Assembly: GCF_030651625.1 (NCBI RefSeq)
Contig: NZ_JAUSCF010000035.1
Coordinates: 62,001-126,000, forward strand
From: Hydrogenophaga sp.
GTDB lineage: Bacteria; Pseudomonadota; Gammaproteobacteria; Burkholderiales; Burkholderiaceae_C
DNA: 64,000 nt
Reading direction: 5' to 3'
Position numbers and translations under genes: made by a program. Position 1 is the first letter of the stretch. Every line of letters begins with the position of its first letter. The notes beneath the pieces were generated by a model. It was given only the letters and a program-made list of their open reading frames with translations. It made no database searches and was not told the DNA's origin. This document shows, piece after piece, positions 51,477 through 60,172 of the stretch.

Positions 51477-51999
51477 GGTTTTCTCCTGTGAATGCGAGTC
51501 GCCCCCAGGATGGAGGGCGCACAGACAAAACGGAGTGGGAGCAAGAATATTCCGGGGCTTCCAGGCACCTTGTAACAACCCGTGATTTCCTTCGCATTGG
51601 CTGTGATGTTTGGTCAGGTCGTGGCGCACAGCCGCTGTGTACTGGGCGCCTATCAATGTCTTGGGTGAACATTGAAAACGCTCAAATGACGGTCGTGATT
51701 TGTCTTGCTTGTTGCCTTGTTGCCTTGTCGCCATGGCCGTCTGCTGCACTCAACCATATCTTCCGCGCCCCAATTCGGTGCTTTCACAGTTCGGCAATGG
51801 TTGATGGTCGATGAAACCGGCCATTGCCAGGTTCTGCAGTTTTCGCGGCCTATCCATAAGTGGTAGTTCCCGGGTGTCATTTTTCACACTCGGGACCGCT
51901 CAAGCCCCGTTATCGACCGTTCATCTCTGGCCCACGCGACACTACCGCAACTCCGGGGAGTATCAAAAGGAAACAATATGCATATTTACATCTAAGAAC
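51477..51999. other. Divergent region between the lipoprotein and pilE, with a five-codon leader ORF
   Basis: 523 bases. Imperfect 9-base tandem repeats built on TTGTTGCCT occur at about 51703-51732. At the pilE end, AAAAGGAAACAAT is an excellent ribosome-binding site for a five-codon ORF (51978-51995) that stops five bases before the pilE start. I could not assign promoters. Confidence 0.5.
51978..51995 (+). CDS. Five-codon leader ORF before pilE
   Basis: ATG-CAT-ATT-TAC-ATC-TAA (MHIYI), preceded by AAAAGGAAACAAT. It is in a different frame from pilE. The pilE ATG at 52000 has only AAGA before it, so ribosomes may reach pilE by re-initiation after this short ORF. It may also be chance. Confidence 0.35.
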   Translation: MHIYI

Positions 52000-52395
52000 A
52001 TGTCCCATTCCTCGCGCCAGACTGGTTTCACGCTCATCGAAGTGATGATCGTCGTCGCCATCGTGGGCATTCTGGCGGCCATCGCCTACCCCTCATACGA
52101 AGAATACGTGCGGCGTTCCAAGCGCGCTGAAGTGCAGTCCCTGATGCAGGACCTGGCCTTGCGCCAGCAGCAGCGGTTGCTGGACACCCGTGCCTTTGCC
52201 GCCACGCTGGCCGCCCTGAACGTGGTCGTGCCCCCCTCGCTCACCACGCGCTACAACGTCACACTGACCGTGGGTGCGGGCGCCATGCCCGGTTTCGTGG
52301 CCACCGCCACGCCCATCAACGGCCAGGTGAACGACACCTGCGGCGTGCTCACCCTCAATCAGACCGGTGCCAAGACGCCAGCGAACTGCTGGTGA
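52000..52395 (+). CDS. pilE: Type IV pilin/minor pilin PilE
   Basis: 131 residues. The prepilin peptidase site is '[36 protein letters not shown]', with Gly before Phe and Glu at +5, then the hydrophobic helix. The C-terminal globular part ends with a Cys pair ('[20 protein letters not shown]') that would form the D-loop disulfide. It is a pilin or minor pilin exported and assembled by the type IV pilus machine. It leads the pilE-fimT-pilV-pilW-pilX-pilY1 cluster. Confidence 0.85.
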   Translation: MSHSSRQTGFTLIEVMIVVAIVGILAAIAYPSYEEYVRRSKRAEVQSLMQDLALRQQQRLLDTRAFAATLAALNVVVPPSLTTRYNVTLTVGAGAMPGFVATATPINGQVNDTCGVLTLNQTGAKTPANCW

Positions 52396-52402
52396 AGGCC
52401 CC

Positions 52403-52876
52403 ATGAACCGCGCCCTTCTCACCCGTCACGCCGGGTTCACATTGATCGAACTCATGGTGACTGTGGCCATGGCGGCCATTCTGGCCGCCTTGGCAACACC
52501 GTCGTTCCGTGAGCTGATCGAGGCCCAGCGCCTGCGCGACACCGCCTTTGGCCTGGTCAGCGATCTCACACTGGCCCGCAGCGAGGCGATCAAACGCGGC
52601 GGCAATGTGGCCATCACACCGGTCGCCGATGCCTGGTCGGGCGGCTGGACGGTGGCGGTGGTGGACGGGGGTGACCAGCTGAGCGAACAGCGTGCCCCGG
52701 GCACCGGCGTGAGCATGGACACGGTCACAGCCAATGTGGTGTTCGACCGCAACGGCCGCAGCAGCAACGCCAACATCGTGCGCTTCGAACTCACCACCAC
52801 CAGCCGCAACCGTTACCGCTGCATTTCCATTGATCCGTCGGGCCGCCCGAAGAGTGTGGCCGTGGAGTGCCCATGA
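52403..52876 (+). CDS. fimT: Minor pilin FimT/GspH family
   Basis: 157 residues. Prepilin motif 'RHAGFTLIELMVTVAMAAILAALATPSFRELIEAQRL', with the usual GspH core 'GLVSDLTLARSEAIKRGGNVAITPV' and C-terminal 'YRCISIDPSGRPKSVAVECP'. It acts in pilus initiation and, in some species, DNA uptake. Its stop overlaps the pilV start (ATGA). Confidence 0.85.
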   Translation: MNRALLTRHAGFTLIELMVTVAMAAILAALATPSFRELIEAQRLRDTAFGLVSDLTLARSEAIKRGGNVAITPVADAWSGGWTVAVVDGGDQLSEQRAPGTGVSMDTVTANVVFDRNGRSSNANIVRFELTTTSRNRYRCISIDPSGRPKSVAVECP

Positions 52877-53418
52877 ACCACACCTGCCCGTCGAGCCCCC
52901 GCCACAAGCAGCAAGGCATGGCGCTGTTCGAGATCCTCATTTCGCTGCTCATCACCGCATTCGGTGTGCTGGGTTACATCGGCTTTCAGGCCCGCACGTC
53001 GGTGGCTCAACTGGAGGGCTACCAGCGCACCCAGGCGCTGATGCTGATCAACGACATGGCCGAGCGCATTTCCTTGAATCGAGAGAACGCCGCTGCGTAC
53101 GTGGCCGACAACATCGGGGTGGCCGATCCGGGTGACTGTGCCCTGGCGGTGGGCCGTGTCGCGGCCGATACCTGCGAGTGGGCTTCCCTGATCCGGGGTG
53201 TGGCCGAAGAAGAAGACGGTGCGAGTGTGGGCGCCATGATCAACGCGCGTGCCTGCATCATCAGTCCGGCGGCCAACGAATACGTGATCAGCCTGGTGTG
53301 GCAGGGCGTGCAGGCCAGTGGCGCACCCACCACGGCCTGTGGCCAGGGTGCCTATGCCTCCGAAGACACGCGCCGCGCTGTCACCACACGCGTGCAAATT
53401 GCGGACCTGGGCGCATGA
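52873..53418 (+). CDS. pilV: Minor pilin PilV
   Basis: 181 residues. The prepilin site is 'KQQGMALFEILISLLITAFGVLGYIGFQARTSVAQLEGYQRTQ': the Gly and the Glu at +5 are kept but the usual Phe at +1 is Met. The conserved Glu at +5 and the helix that follows identify it as PilV. It overlaps fimT by four bases at the start and pilW by four at the end, suggesting coupled translation. Confidence 0.85.
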   Translation: MNHTCPSSPRHKQQGMALFEILISLLITAFGVLGYIGFQARTSVAQLEGYQRTQALMLINDMAERISLNRENAAAYVADNIGVADPGDCALAVGRVAADTCEWASLIRGVAEEEDGASVGAMINARACIISPAANEYVISLVWQGVQASGAPTTACGQGAYASEDTRRAVTTRVQIADLGA

Positions 53419-54515
53419 TGAACTCTGCCGCCATGTCCCGTGATGTGCAGACGCACCTGCAACGCCCTGCCGTGCAGCCACTGGTCTTGGGCCGACGGGT
53501 CGACCTGCAGGCAGCGGGTGTTGCTTCTGCGGCCCGGCGCGCGCGCCAGCACGGCCTCTCCCTGGTGGAACTGCTGGTGGCCATGGCGATTGGTCTTGCC
53601 TTGCTGTCTGCGCTGGTGACCATTTACGTCAACGGCAGTCGCAGCAACCTCGAGCAGGAACGCAGCGTGCGCCAGCTGGACAACGGCCGCTATGCAATGG
53701 AGGTCATCGGCGAGGACATCAGCATGGCCGGGTACTACGGCGATGTGGTCGTGGAAGATTTGACGTTCGGGCCTGTCGATGCCTGCGCCAACACGCTGGG
53801 CACACTGGGCTGGAACGCCGCGACCGCCACCGGGCCGGTGGCCATCACCGGCCTCGCTGCCGATGAAGCCGCAGCCGCCGCCTGTCTGGACAACCATCTG
53901 GCGGGCACGCCGGCCCTGTTGATTCGCCGTGTGGACACCGCCCGCCTGCAGCCGGCCGCCGCGATGGCTGGCACCCCTTACCTGCAGACTTCGCGCTGCG
54001 TCAGTGACCCGGTGGCCACCAAGTTCGTGCTGGCCGCCGCCACAGCGGATTTCACCTTGCGCACCCTGGATTGCGCAACCGCCAACACGGTACAGCGCTA
54101 CATCACCCGTATCTACTATGTGGCCCGTTGCAACGAGTGTGGAATTGACACTGTGCCCACGCTCAAGGTGGCCGAGTTGCGAGGTGCCGCCTTCGCTTCT
54201 GTTCCACTGGCCGAGGGCGTGGAAGACATCGCTTTCGAGTTTGGCTTCGACACCGACGCCAACGGCAGCGCCGACGTGTACCAGACCGGTCTCAGCGGCG
54301 TGGCAGGGGCCGATAACGACTGGAGCAATGTGGTGGCGGCGCGCGTGTACCTGCTTACCCGCACCACCGAAGCCACGCCGGGCTTCACCAGCGACCGCAC
54401 CTTCAACCTGGGGCTGGCAGGCGCGCGCGGCCCGTTTGCCGACACCTTCAAACGCCGCGTGTACGTGATGACCAACCGACTCAATAACGTCGCCGGCCCG
54501 AGGGAAACGCCATGA
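53415..54515 (+). CDS. pilW: Minor pilin PilW
   Basis: 366 residues. Prepilin motif 'RQHGLSLVELLVAMAIGLALLSALVTIYVNGSRSNLEQERSVRQLDNGRYA', the typical PilW signature. The leader before the cleavage Gly is about 50 residues, much longer than the usual 6-20. 'IYYVARCNECGID' and 'YLLTRTTEATPGFTSDRTFNLG' are conserved in PilW. ATGA overlaps at both ends tie it to pilV and pilX. An internal start nearer the motif cannot be excluded. Confidence 0.85.
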   Translation: MMNSAAMSRDVQTHLQRPAVQPLVLGRRVDLQAAGVASAARRARQHGLSLVELLVAMAIGLALLSALVTIYVNGSRSNLEQERSVRQLDNGRYAMEVIGEDISMAGYYGDVVVEDLTFGPVDACANTLGTLGWNAATATGPVAITGLAADEAAAAACLDNHLAGTPALLIRRVDTARLQPAAAMAGTPYLQTSRCVSDPVATKFVLAAATADFTLRTLDCATANTVQRYITRIYYVARCNECGIDTVPTLKVAELRGAAFASVPLAEGVEDIAFEFGFDTDANGSADVYQTGLSGVAGADNDWSNVVAARVYLLTRTTEATPGFTSDRTFNLGLAGARGPFADTFKRRVYVMTNRLNNVAGPRETP

Positions 54516-55072
54516 CCTCCCTGCACCGCCAGCAAGGCGTCACGCTGATCGTGGCCATGGTCATGCTGCTGCTCATGAGTCTGATGGCAGCCAACGCCTT
54601 CAAGAGCTCGGCCAATGACCTGCGCATCGTGGGAAACACCCAGGCGCGCCAGGAATCCCTCGCCGCAGCCCAGAAGGCGATTGAAGAGACCATCAGCAGC
54701 AGCACCTTTGCCACGGCGCCCGAAACCGTGGCCGTCACGCCAGTGACCATCGACATCGACGGTAACGGTACCGTCGACTACACCGCCACGCTCGATCCCC
54801 AACCCAACTGCTTCCGCACCCGTGTGATCAAGTCGGTCGAACTCGACCCCGCCAATGCCAACGACCTGAGCTGTTTTCAGAGTGGCAATGTGCAGGCCAG
54901 CGGCATCGAACAGGAGGGTGCCGCGGTCACCGCCGGCAATTCGCTGTGCGCCACGATGGAATGGAACATCGGTGCGCGCGTGCAGGACGCCACCACCGCG
55001 TCCGACGTCACCATTCACCAGGGCGTGTCCATCCGCGTGCTGGAAACCGAGGCGGAGGCCCAGTGCCTCTGA
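54512..55072 (+). CDS. pilX: Minor pilin PilX
   Basis: 186 residues. N-terminus 'RQQGVTLIVAMVMLLLMSLMAANAFKSSANDLRIVGNTQAR' has the prepilin Gly but Val at +5 instead of Glu, as is usual for PilX. It joins the tip complex with FimT, PilV, PilW and PilY1. The start overlaps the pilW stop by four bases; pilY1 starts 26 bases after it. Confidence 0.85.
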   Translation: MTSLHRQQGVTLIVAMVMLLLMSLMAANAFKSSANDLRIVGNTQARQESLAAAQKAIEETISSSTFATAPETVAVTPVTIDIDGNGTVDYTATLDPQPNCFRTRVIKSVELDPANANDLSCFQSGNVQASGIEQEGAAVTAGNSLCATMEWNIGARVQDATTASDVTIHQGVSIRVLETEAEAQCL

Positions 55073-55098
55073 GCCGCCTCGTCCCAAAGGAAAAAGCC

Positions 55099-58000
55099 AT
55101 GACACACACGCTCAGATCCTGGATCCAGAAGAGCCTGCTGTGCCTGGGGCTCGCGCTCTCGGGCGGTGCGCAGGCCCAGTACACCAGCGACATCGATATC
55201 TATTCCGCTTCAGGTTCGGGCGAAGCGCCCAACGTGCTGTTCGTGCTGGACAACACGGCCAACTGGAGTCAGGCTTTTGAATACGAAATCGCGGCACTGA
55301 TTGACGCATTCAACGCATTGCCAGTGAACAGATTTCGGGTCGGTTTCATGTTGTTCACCGAAACCGGAGGCGACAACAACAACACCGCCGGTGGCTACGT
55401 GCGCTCTGCCATTCGACCGCTCGACGCAGACTACCGCAACAAGCTCGGCGCCATGCTTTCCGGACTGGATCGTCTCGGTGACCGCAGCAGCGGCGGCAAG
55501 GCCGGCATCACCATGGCCGAGGCCTACTACTACCTGGCCGGCAAGGCTCCTTACGCTGGCAACGGCAAGGCCAAGACCGATTTCACTGGCAACACCGTTG
55601 GCAACGCACAGTCGCAGGCGATCTACAGCCTTCCGGGCAACGCGCTCGCAAGCAAGAATGCCAACCGTTACAACGCACCCAGTGTGGGTGGCACCTGTGA
55701 CCGTAGCTACATCATCTACATCAGCAACGGCGCAGTCCAGGACAACACGTCGGACACCGCTTTGGCATCCGAATTCCTGGATGCGGCTTACCGCGAAGAA
55801 GGGCTGACGCGCCCGCCAGAGGTCGTCATCAACGGCCCGACCGGTTCGGCCACCAACAAGGCCGACGAGTGGGCTCGTTTCATGAGACAAAGCTCGCTGG
55901 GCATCGCGACGTACACCATCGACGTGAATCCGGTGCGCACTGGCCAGGGTCCGGGCTGGACCGCGCTGCTCAAAAGCATGGCGGCCGTGAGTGGCGGCGA
56001 GTATTTCGCCGTCAATTCCGGTGTGGGCGGGGGCGAAGAAATCCAGCTGGCCCTCTCCAACATCTTCAACCAGATGCTGGCAGCCGACAGCGTGTTCGCG
56101 TCGGCCAGCTTGCCGGCCAGCACCAACGCCCGGGGCTCCTACAAGAACCAGGTGTATTTCGGCACCTTCCGACCCGACCAGCGGGCGGCCCCGCGCTGGC
56201 GCGGCAACCTCAAGCAGTACAAGTTCTCCTACGACCCGACCACCGATACGCTGGCCCTCAGCGACGCCAACGACAACCCGGCTGTCACCGGAGCGACCGG
56301 GTTCTTCTCGCCCTCGGCGGAGTCGTACTGGAGCACCGCCAGCACGTTCTGGTCCAACCAGTTGATCGGCACGCCCCCTTCGGCCTCCGACTTGCCCGAT
56401 GGCGAGGTGGTGGAAAAAGGCGGGGTGGCGCAGCGTATCCGCATCCAGAATGCGACCACCCAGGCCAATCGCAGGGTGTTCACCTGCGTGGGTTGTGGGA
56501 GCGGCACCAACCTGGCCACCAACGCCAGTGCGGAGTTCGCCTCTGGCAACACCGCGATCACGAGCGCCGGGCTGGCCGTGCCGGACGCCACGTCCCGCAC
56601 GGCCCTGATCAACTGGGTGCGTGGCACCGACAACCGCGGCGACGAACTCGGCCCGGGCGGCGCCACCACCATCCGCCCTTCCGTGCACGGTGACGTGCTG
56701 CACGCCCGCCCTGCGGTGGTGGACTACGGCGGCAGCACGGGCGTGGTGGTTTACTACGGCTCCAACGATGGAATGATGCGTGCCGTGAATGGCAACAACG
56801 ATGCCAATGGCGGCAACGAACTCTGGGGGTTTGTGCCGCAGGAACATTTCCCGCGCCTCAAACGCCTGTACGACAACTCGCCCGCCGTGCGCCTGTCCAC
56901 GTCCCTGGTGCTGGACGAAGCGGCAATCGACCGGCCGACCCCGCGGGACTATTTCGTGGACGGCCCGATCAGCGTCTACCAGAAGCTCAACGCTGCCGGC
57001 GTCACGGAAAGAGCCATCCTCTACTTCGGCATGCGCCGCGGGGGTCGCTTCCTGTACGCGCTGGATGTGACCAATCCCCTGCAGCCGCGTTTTCTCTGGA
57101 AGAAAACCAACGCCAACATCGCCAGGCTGGGACAGACCTGGTCAGAGGCCCGCGTTGCCCGCATCCGTGGCAACACCAACCCGGTGCTGATCATGGGTGG
57201 GGGCTACGACGCCGTGGCCGAAGACGCCGCCACGCCGGGCACCACGACCATGGGCAATGCGGTGCTGGTGCTCGATGCTTTCAGCGGCGAACTGCTGAAA
57301 TCGTTCGAGACCGATCGCAGCGTTCCCGCCGACGTGGCCATCGTGGATTCCGATGCCGACGGTTATGTGGACCGGGCCTATGCAGTCGATGTGGGCGGCA
57401 ACATTTACCGCATCGATTTCGAGAAGGATGCCGAGGGTGATGTGGATGACTGGGAGATGTACAAGCTGGCCGCGCTGGCGGGTGGCAACACCCGCAAGTT
57501 CCTTTATCCGCCCGATGTGGTCGTGACACGCCAGTACACCGCGGTGATGGCCGGTTCCGGTGACCGCGAAAAACCTTTGGCCACGACCAGCGCAGACGCG
57601 TTTTTCACGGTGTTCGACCGCAATACCAGCAAGGTGCCTCCCCTCACCACGCCCACCGCCATCACGGCGACGGATCTCGCGGCCGTCGGATCGACAGCTG
57701 ACGCCACCCAGGGCTGCTATCTCTCGATGGACGTACGCGGCGAAAAAATTGTCAACGCCCCGGTGACGGTGGGCGGCATCACCTACTTCAGCACCAACCG
57801 GCCCTTGCCCGCCACCGAGTGCCGCGCCAATCTGGGCCAGGCCAGGGTCTACGCGGCGCCGCTGTTCTGTACCGCACCCCAGGTGGAGATCCTGACCACG
57901 GGCGGTCTGCCACCCAGTGCAGTGGCCGGCACGGTCGAAGTGACCTACACCCAGACCAACGAGGATGGGACCACCACCGAAGGCCAGAAGCGTGTGCCCT

Positions 58001-58113
58001 TCATCATCGGTGGCATCAACCCCAAGGGCTCTCCGATCGAGGCGACCAAGGTCAACCCCTTGATCTCGCCCCAGCGCAAGCGCAGCTACTGGTACCTGGA
58101 AAACGCCCGCTGA
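55099..58113 (+). CDS. pilY1: Type IV pilus tip adhesin/biogenesis protein PilY1
   Basis: 1004 residues. Signal peptide 1-~25 ('LLCLGLALSGGAQAQ'), a vWA-like N-terminal domain (~40-330, 'NVLFVLDNTANWSQAF', 'YIIYISNGAVQDN'), then the PilC/PilY1 beta-propeller (~560-1004). The propeller keeps a calcium-binding loop D750-x-D752-x-D754-G-x-x-D758 ('DSDADGYVD'). In the vWA domain the MIDAS D-x-S-x-S is D-x-T-x-N, so metal binding there may be altered. It caps the pilus and modulates retraction. AAAGGA precedes the ATG. Confidence 0.9.
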   Translation: MTHTLRSWIQKSLLCLGLALSGGAQAQYTSDIDIYSASGSGEAPNVLFVLDNTANWSQAFEYEIAALIDAFNALPVNRFRVGFMLFTETGGDNNNTAGGYVRSAIRPLDADYRNKLGAMLSGLDRLGDRSSGGKAGITMAEAYYYLAGKAPYAGNGKAKTDFTGNTVGNAQSQAIYSLPGNALASKNANRYNAPSVGGTCDRSYIIYISNGAVQDNTSDTALASEFLDAAYREEGLTRPPEVVINGPTGSATNKADEWARFMRQSSLGIATYTIDVNPVRTGQGPGWTALLKSMAAVSGGEYFAVNSGVGGGEEIQLALSNIFNQMLAADSVFASASLPASTNARGSYKNQVYFGTFRPDQRAAPRWRGNLKQYKFSYDPTTDTLALSDANDNPAVTGATGFFSPSAESYWSTASTFWSNQLIGTPPSASDLPDGEVVEKGGVAQRIRIQNATTQANRRVFTCVGCGSGTNLATNASAEFASGNTAITSAGLAVPDATSRTALINWVRGTDNRGDELGPGGATTIRPSVHGDVLHARPAVVDYGGSTGVVVYYGSNDGMMRAVNGNNDANGGNELWGFVPQEHFPRLKRLYDNSPAVRLSTSLVLDEAAIDRPTPRDYFVDGPISVYQKLNAAGVTERAILYFGMRRGGRFLYALDVTNPLQPRFLWKKTNANIARLGQTWSEARVARIRGNTNPVLIMGGGYDAVAEDAATPGTTTMGNAVLVLDAFSGELLKSFETDRSVPADVAIVDSDADGYVDRAYAVDVGGNIYRIDFEKDAEGDVDDWEMYKLAALAGGNTRKFLYPPDVVVTRQYTAVMAGSGDREKPLATTSADAFFTVFDRNTSKVPPLTTPTAITATDLAAVGSTADATQGCYLSMDVRGEKIVNAPVTVGGITYFSTNRPLPATECRANLGQARVYAAPLFCTAPQVEILTTGGLPPSAVAGTVEVTYTQTNEDGTTTEGQKRVPFIIGGINPKGSPIEATKVNPLISPQRKRSYWYLENAR

Positions 58114-58267
58114 GCCGTGCCGTTGCAGGCCGCTTCGGTCTGCACGTTCAGATCAAGAATGCCCGCGCCTCTGCGTGGCCGCGTGCTTCCTGTGCGCCGC
58201 ACCTTCTGGTAACGTGGGGTGGTGGGCATGCCTTCGCCCGCTCCGAAACGACAGCCAGGGCCCCTTC

Positions 58268-58732
58268 ATGCAGGACGATATTCCCACTCTGCGCCGCATC
58301 CTCCATCGTGACCGCACCATTGCTGTGGTCGGCCTCTCGGCCGAATGGCACCGCCCCAGTTTCTTCGCGGCCAAGTACCTGCAGGACCACGGCTACCGCA
58401 TCGTCCCTGTGAATCCGAAGTACCCCGAGATCCTGGGGGAGAAGTGCTATGCGCGGCTGGAAGACATCCCGTTCCCGGTGGACATGGTGGATGTGTTCCG
58501 CAAGGAAGTCGACATTCCCCCCATCGCACAGAGTGCGGTCGCCATCGGTGCCAAAAGCCTGTGGCAGCAGCTGGGTCTGCGCAGTGAAGCGGCCGACCGC
58601 ATTGCGACCGCCGCCGGGCTCGATTCGGTGTGGGACCGCTGCGTGAAGATCGAGCATGCCCGACTGTTTGGCGGCTTGAACTGGGCTGGGGTGAACACCC
58701 AGGTGATTTCCGCCAGAAGGCCCCTTCCCTGA
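58268..58732 (+). CDS. CoA-binding domain protein (YccU-like)
   Basis: 154 residues, a single Rossmann-type CoA-binding domain: 'TIAVVGLSAEWHRPSFFAAKYLQDHGYRIVPVNPKYPEILGEKCYARLEDIPFPVDMVDVFRK'. The N-P-K-Y block and 'WDRCVKIEHARL' are typical of YccU-type proteins, whose function is unknown. It has no catalytic domain. It precedes the sulfhydrylase gene by 81 bases on the same strand. Confidence 0.85.
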   Translation: MQDDIPTLRRILHRDRTIAVVGLSAEWHRPSFFAAKYLQDHGYRIVPVNPKYPEILGEKCYARLEDIPFPVDMVDVFRKEVDIPPIAQSAVAIGAKSLWQQLGLRSEAADRIATAAGLDSVWDRCVKIEHARLFGGLNWAGVNTQVISARRPLP

Positions 58733-58813
58733 CCGTTCCACATCCATCTGCCGTTCGGCCTGAAACTCTCGACGGCCTCAGACGCAACACCACACCACAG
58801 CGCACCGCACCCC

Positions 58814-60139
58814 ATGGCCGATCGCCACTTCCACCCCGAAACCCTGGCCATCCACGCCGGCCAGATTCCCGACGCCGCCACCGGCGCGCGGGCGTTGCCG
58901 ATCTACCAGACCACCAGCTTCGTGTTCGACAGCGCCGACCACGCCGCCAGCCTGTTCAACCTGCAGACCTTCGGCAACGTGTACTCGCGTCTGTCGAACC
59001 CCACCGTGGCCGCACTGGAAGAGCGGGTGGCGGCACTGGAGGGCGCGCGGGCGGCCGTGGCCTGTGCCAGCGGCATGGCGGCTGAGACCCTGGCCCTCAC
59101 CACCTTGCTCCAGGCAGGCGACCATGTGGTGGCCGCCGGTGCGCTGTATGGCGGCAGCGTGACCATGCTGGCGGTGAACCTGCGCAAGTTCGGCATCACC
59201 ACCACCTTCGTGGACGCCACCGACCCAGCCGCCTTCTCCGCCGCCATCGAGCCGAACACGCGCGCCATTTTTGCCGAGACGCTGGGCAATCCCAGCATGG
59301 TGGTGCTCGACATCGCCGCGATCGCCGATATGGCCCACGCCCACGGCCTGCCGCTGATCGTGGACAACACGGTGCCCAGCCCCTTCCTGTGCAACCCGGT
59401 GGCCTTCGGGGCCGACATCGTCATCCACAGCGCCACCAAGTACCTCGCCGGCCACGGCACCACGCTGGGAGGGGTGGTGGTGGAAGGCGGCCACTTTCCG
59501 TGGGACAACGGCAGGTTTCCCGGCATGACCGAGCCTTCGCCCGGATATCACGGTGTGAGGTTCTACGAGACCTTCGGCAACTTCGCCTTCACCATGCGCT
59601 GCCGCATGGAGGGCCTGCGCGTGTTCGGTGCGGCGCTGGCACCCACCAGCGCCTGGCAGATCCTGCAGGGGGTGGAAACGCTGCCCCTGCGCATGGAGCG
59701 CCACTGCAGCAATGCGCTGGCCGTGGCCCGCTACCTGCAAGACGATCCGAGGGTGAGCTGGGTCAACTACCCCGGCCTGCCCGACCACCCGCAGCACGCG
59801 CTGGTGCAGCGCCAGATGCGCGGCGCCTCCGGGCTGCTGGCGTTTGGTGTGAAGGGCGGCGGTGTTGCGGGCCACGCGAATGGCGCACTGGAAGCCGCTG
59901 TGCGTTTCATCGAAGGTGCCCAGTTCATGAGCCATCTGGTCAACATCGGCGACACCCGCACCCTGATCAGCCACCCGGCCAGTACCACCCATCGCCAGCT
60001 GGATGCTGCGCAACAGCTTTCAGCCGGTGTGCTGCCCGACATGGTGCGCATCTCTGTCGGGCTGGAGCACATCGACGACATCCTCTGGGACATCGATCAG
60101 GCGCTTTCCAAGGCTGCTGCATACACCCAGGTCGGTTGA
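58814..60139 (+). CDS. metY: O-acetylhomoserine aminocarboxypropyltransferase/sulfhydrylase
   Basis: 441 residues, a fold-type I PLP enzyme of the Cys/Met family. The PLP lysine is in 'DIVIHSATKYLAGHGTTLGG'; 'YSRLSNPTVAALEERVAALEGARAAVACASGMAAETLAL' and 'ALYGGSVTMLAVNLRKFGI' are standard. Length and 'MRCRMEGLRVFGAALAPTSAWQILQG' favour the MetY group over cystathionine enzymes. It makes homocysteine from O-acetylhomoserine and sulfide. Acceptance of other alkylthiols is common in the family. It ends convergently with the histidine kinase. Confidence 0.9.
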   Translation: MADRHFHPETLAIHAGQIPDAATGARALPIYQTTSFVFDSADHAASLFNLQTFGNVYSRLSNPTVAALEERVAALEGARAAVACASGMAAETLALTTLLQAGDHVVAAGALYGGSVTMLAVNLRKFGITTTFVDATDPAAFSAAIEPNTRAIFAETLGNPSMVVLDIAAIADMAHAHGLPLIVDNTVPSPFLCNPVAFGADIVIHSATKYLAGHGTTLGGVVVEGGHFPWDNGRFPGMTEPSPGYHGVRFYETFGNFAFTMRCRMEGLRVFGAALAPTSAWQILQGVETLPLRMERHCSNALAVARYLQDDPRVSWVNYPGLPDHPQHALVQRQMRGASGLLAFGVKGGGVAGHANGALEAAVRFIEGAQFMSHLVNIGDTRTLISHPASTTHRQLDAAQQLSAGVLPDMVRISVGLEHIDDILWDIDQALSKAAAYTQVG

Positions 60140-60172
60140 TTCATTGGCCGACGAGGCACCTGCCTTGGCGGT

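Noticed and set aside
55210-56847. A 545-codon minus-strand reading frame opposite pilY1
   Set aside because: Valine/Gly/Arg-rich antisense composition, no motif, and lies fully within the vWA-propeller gene.
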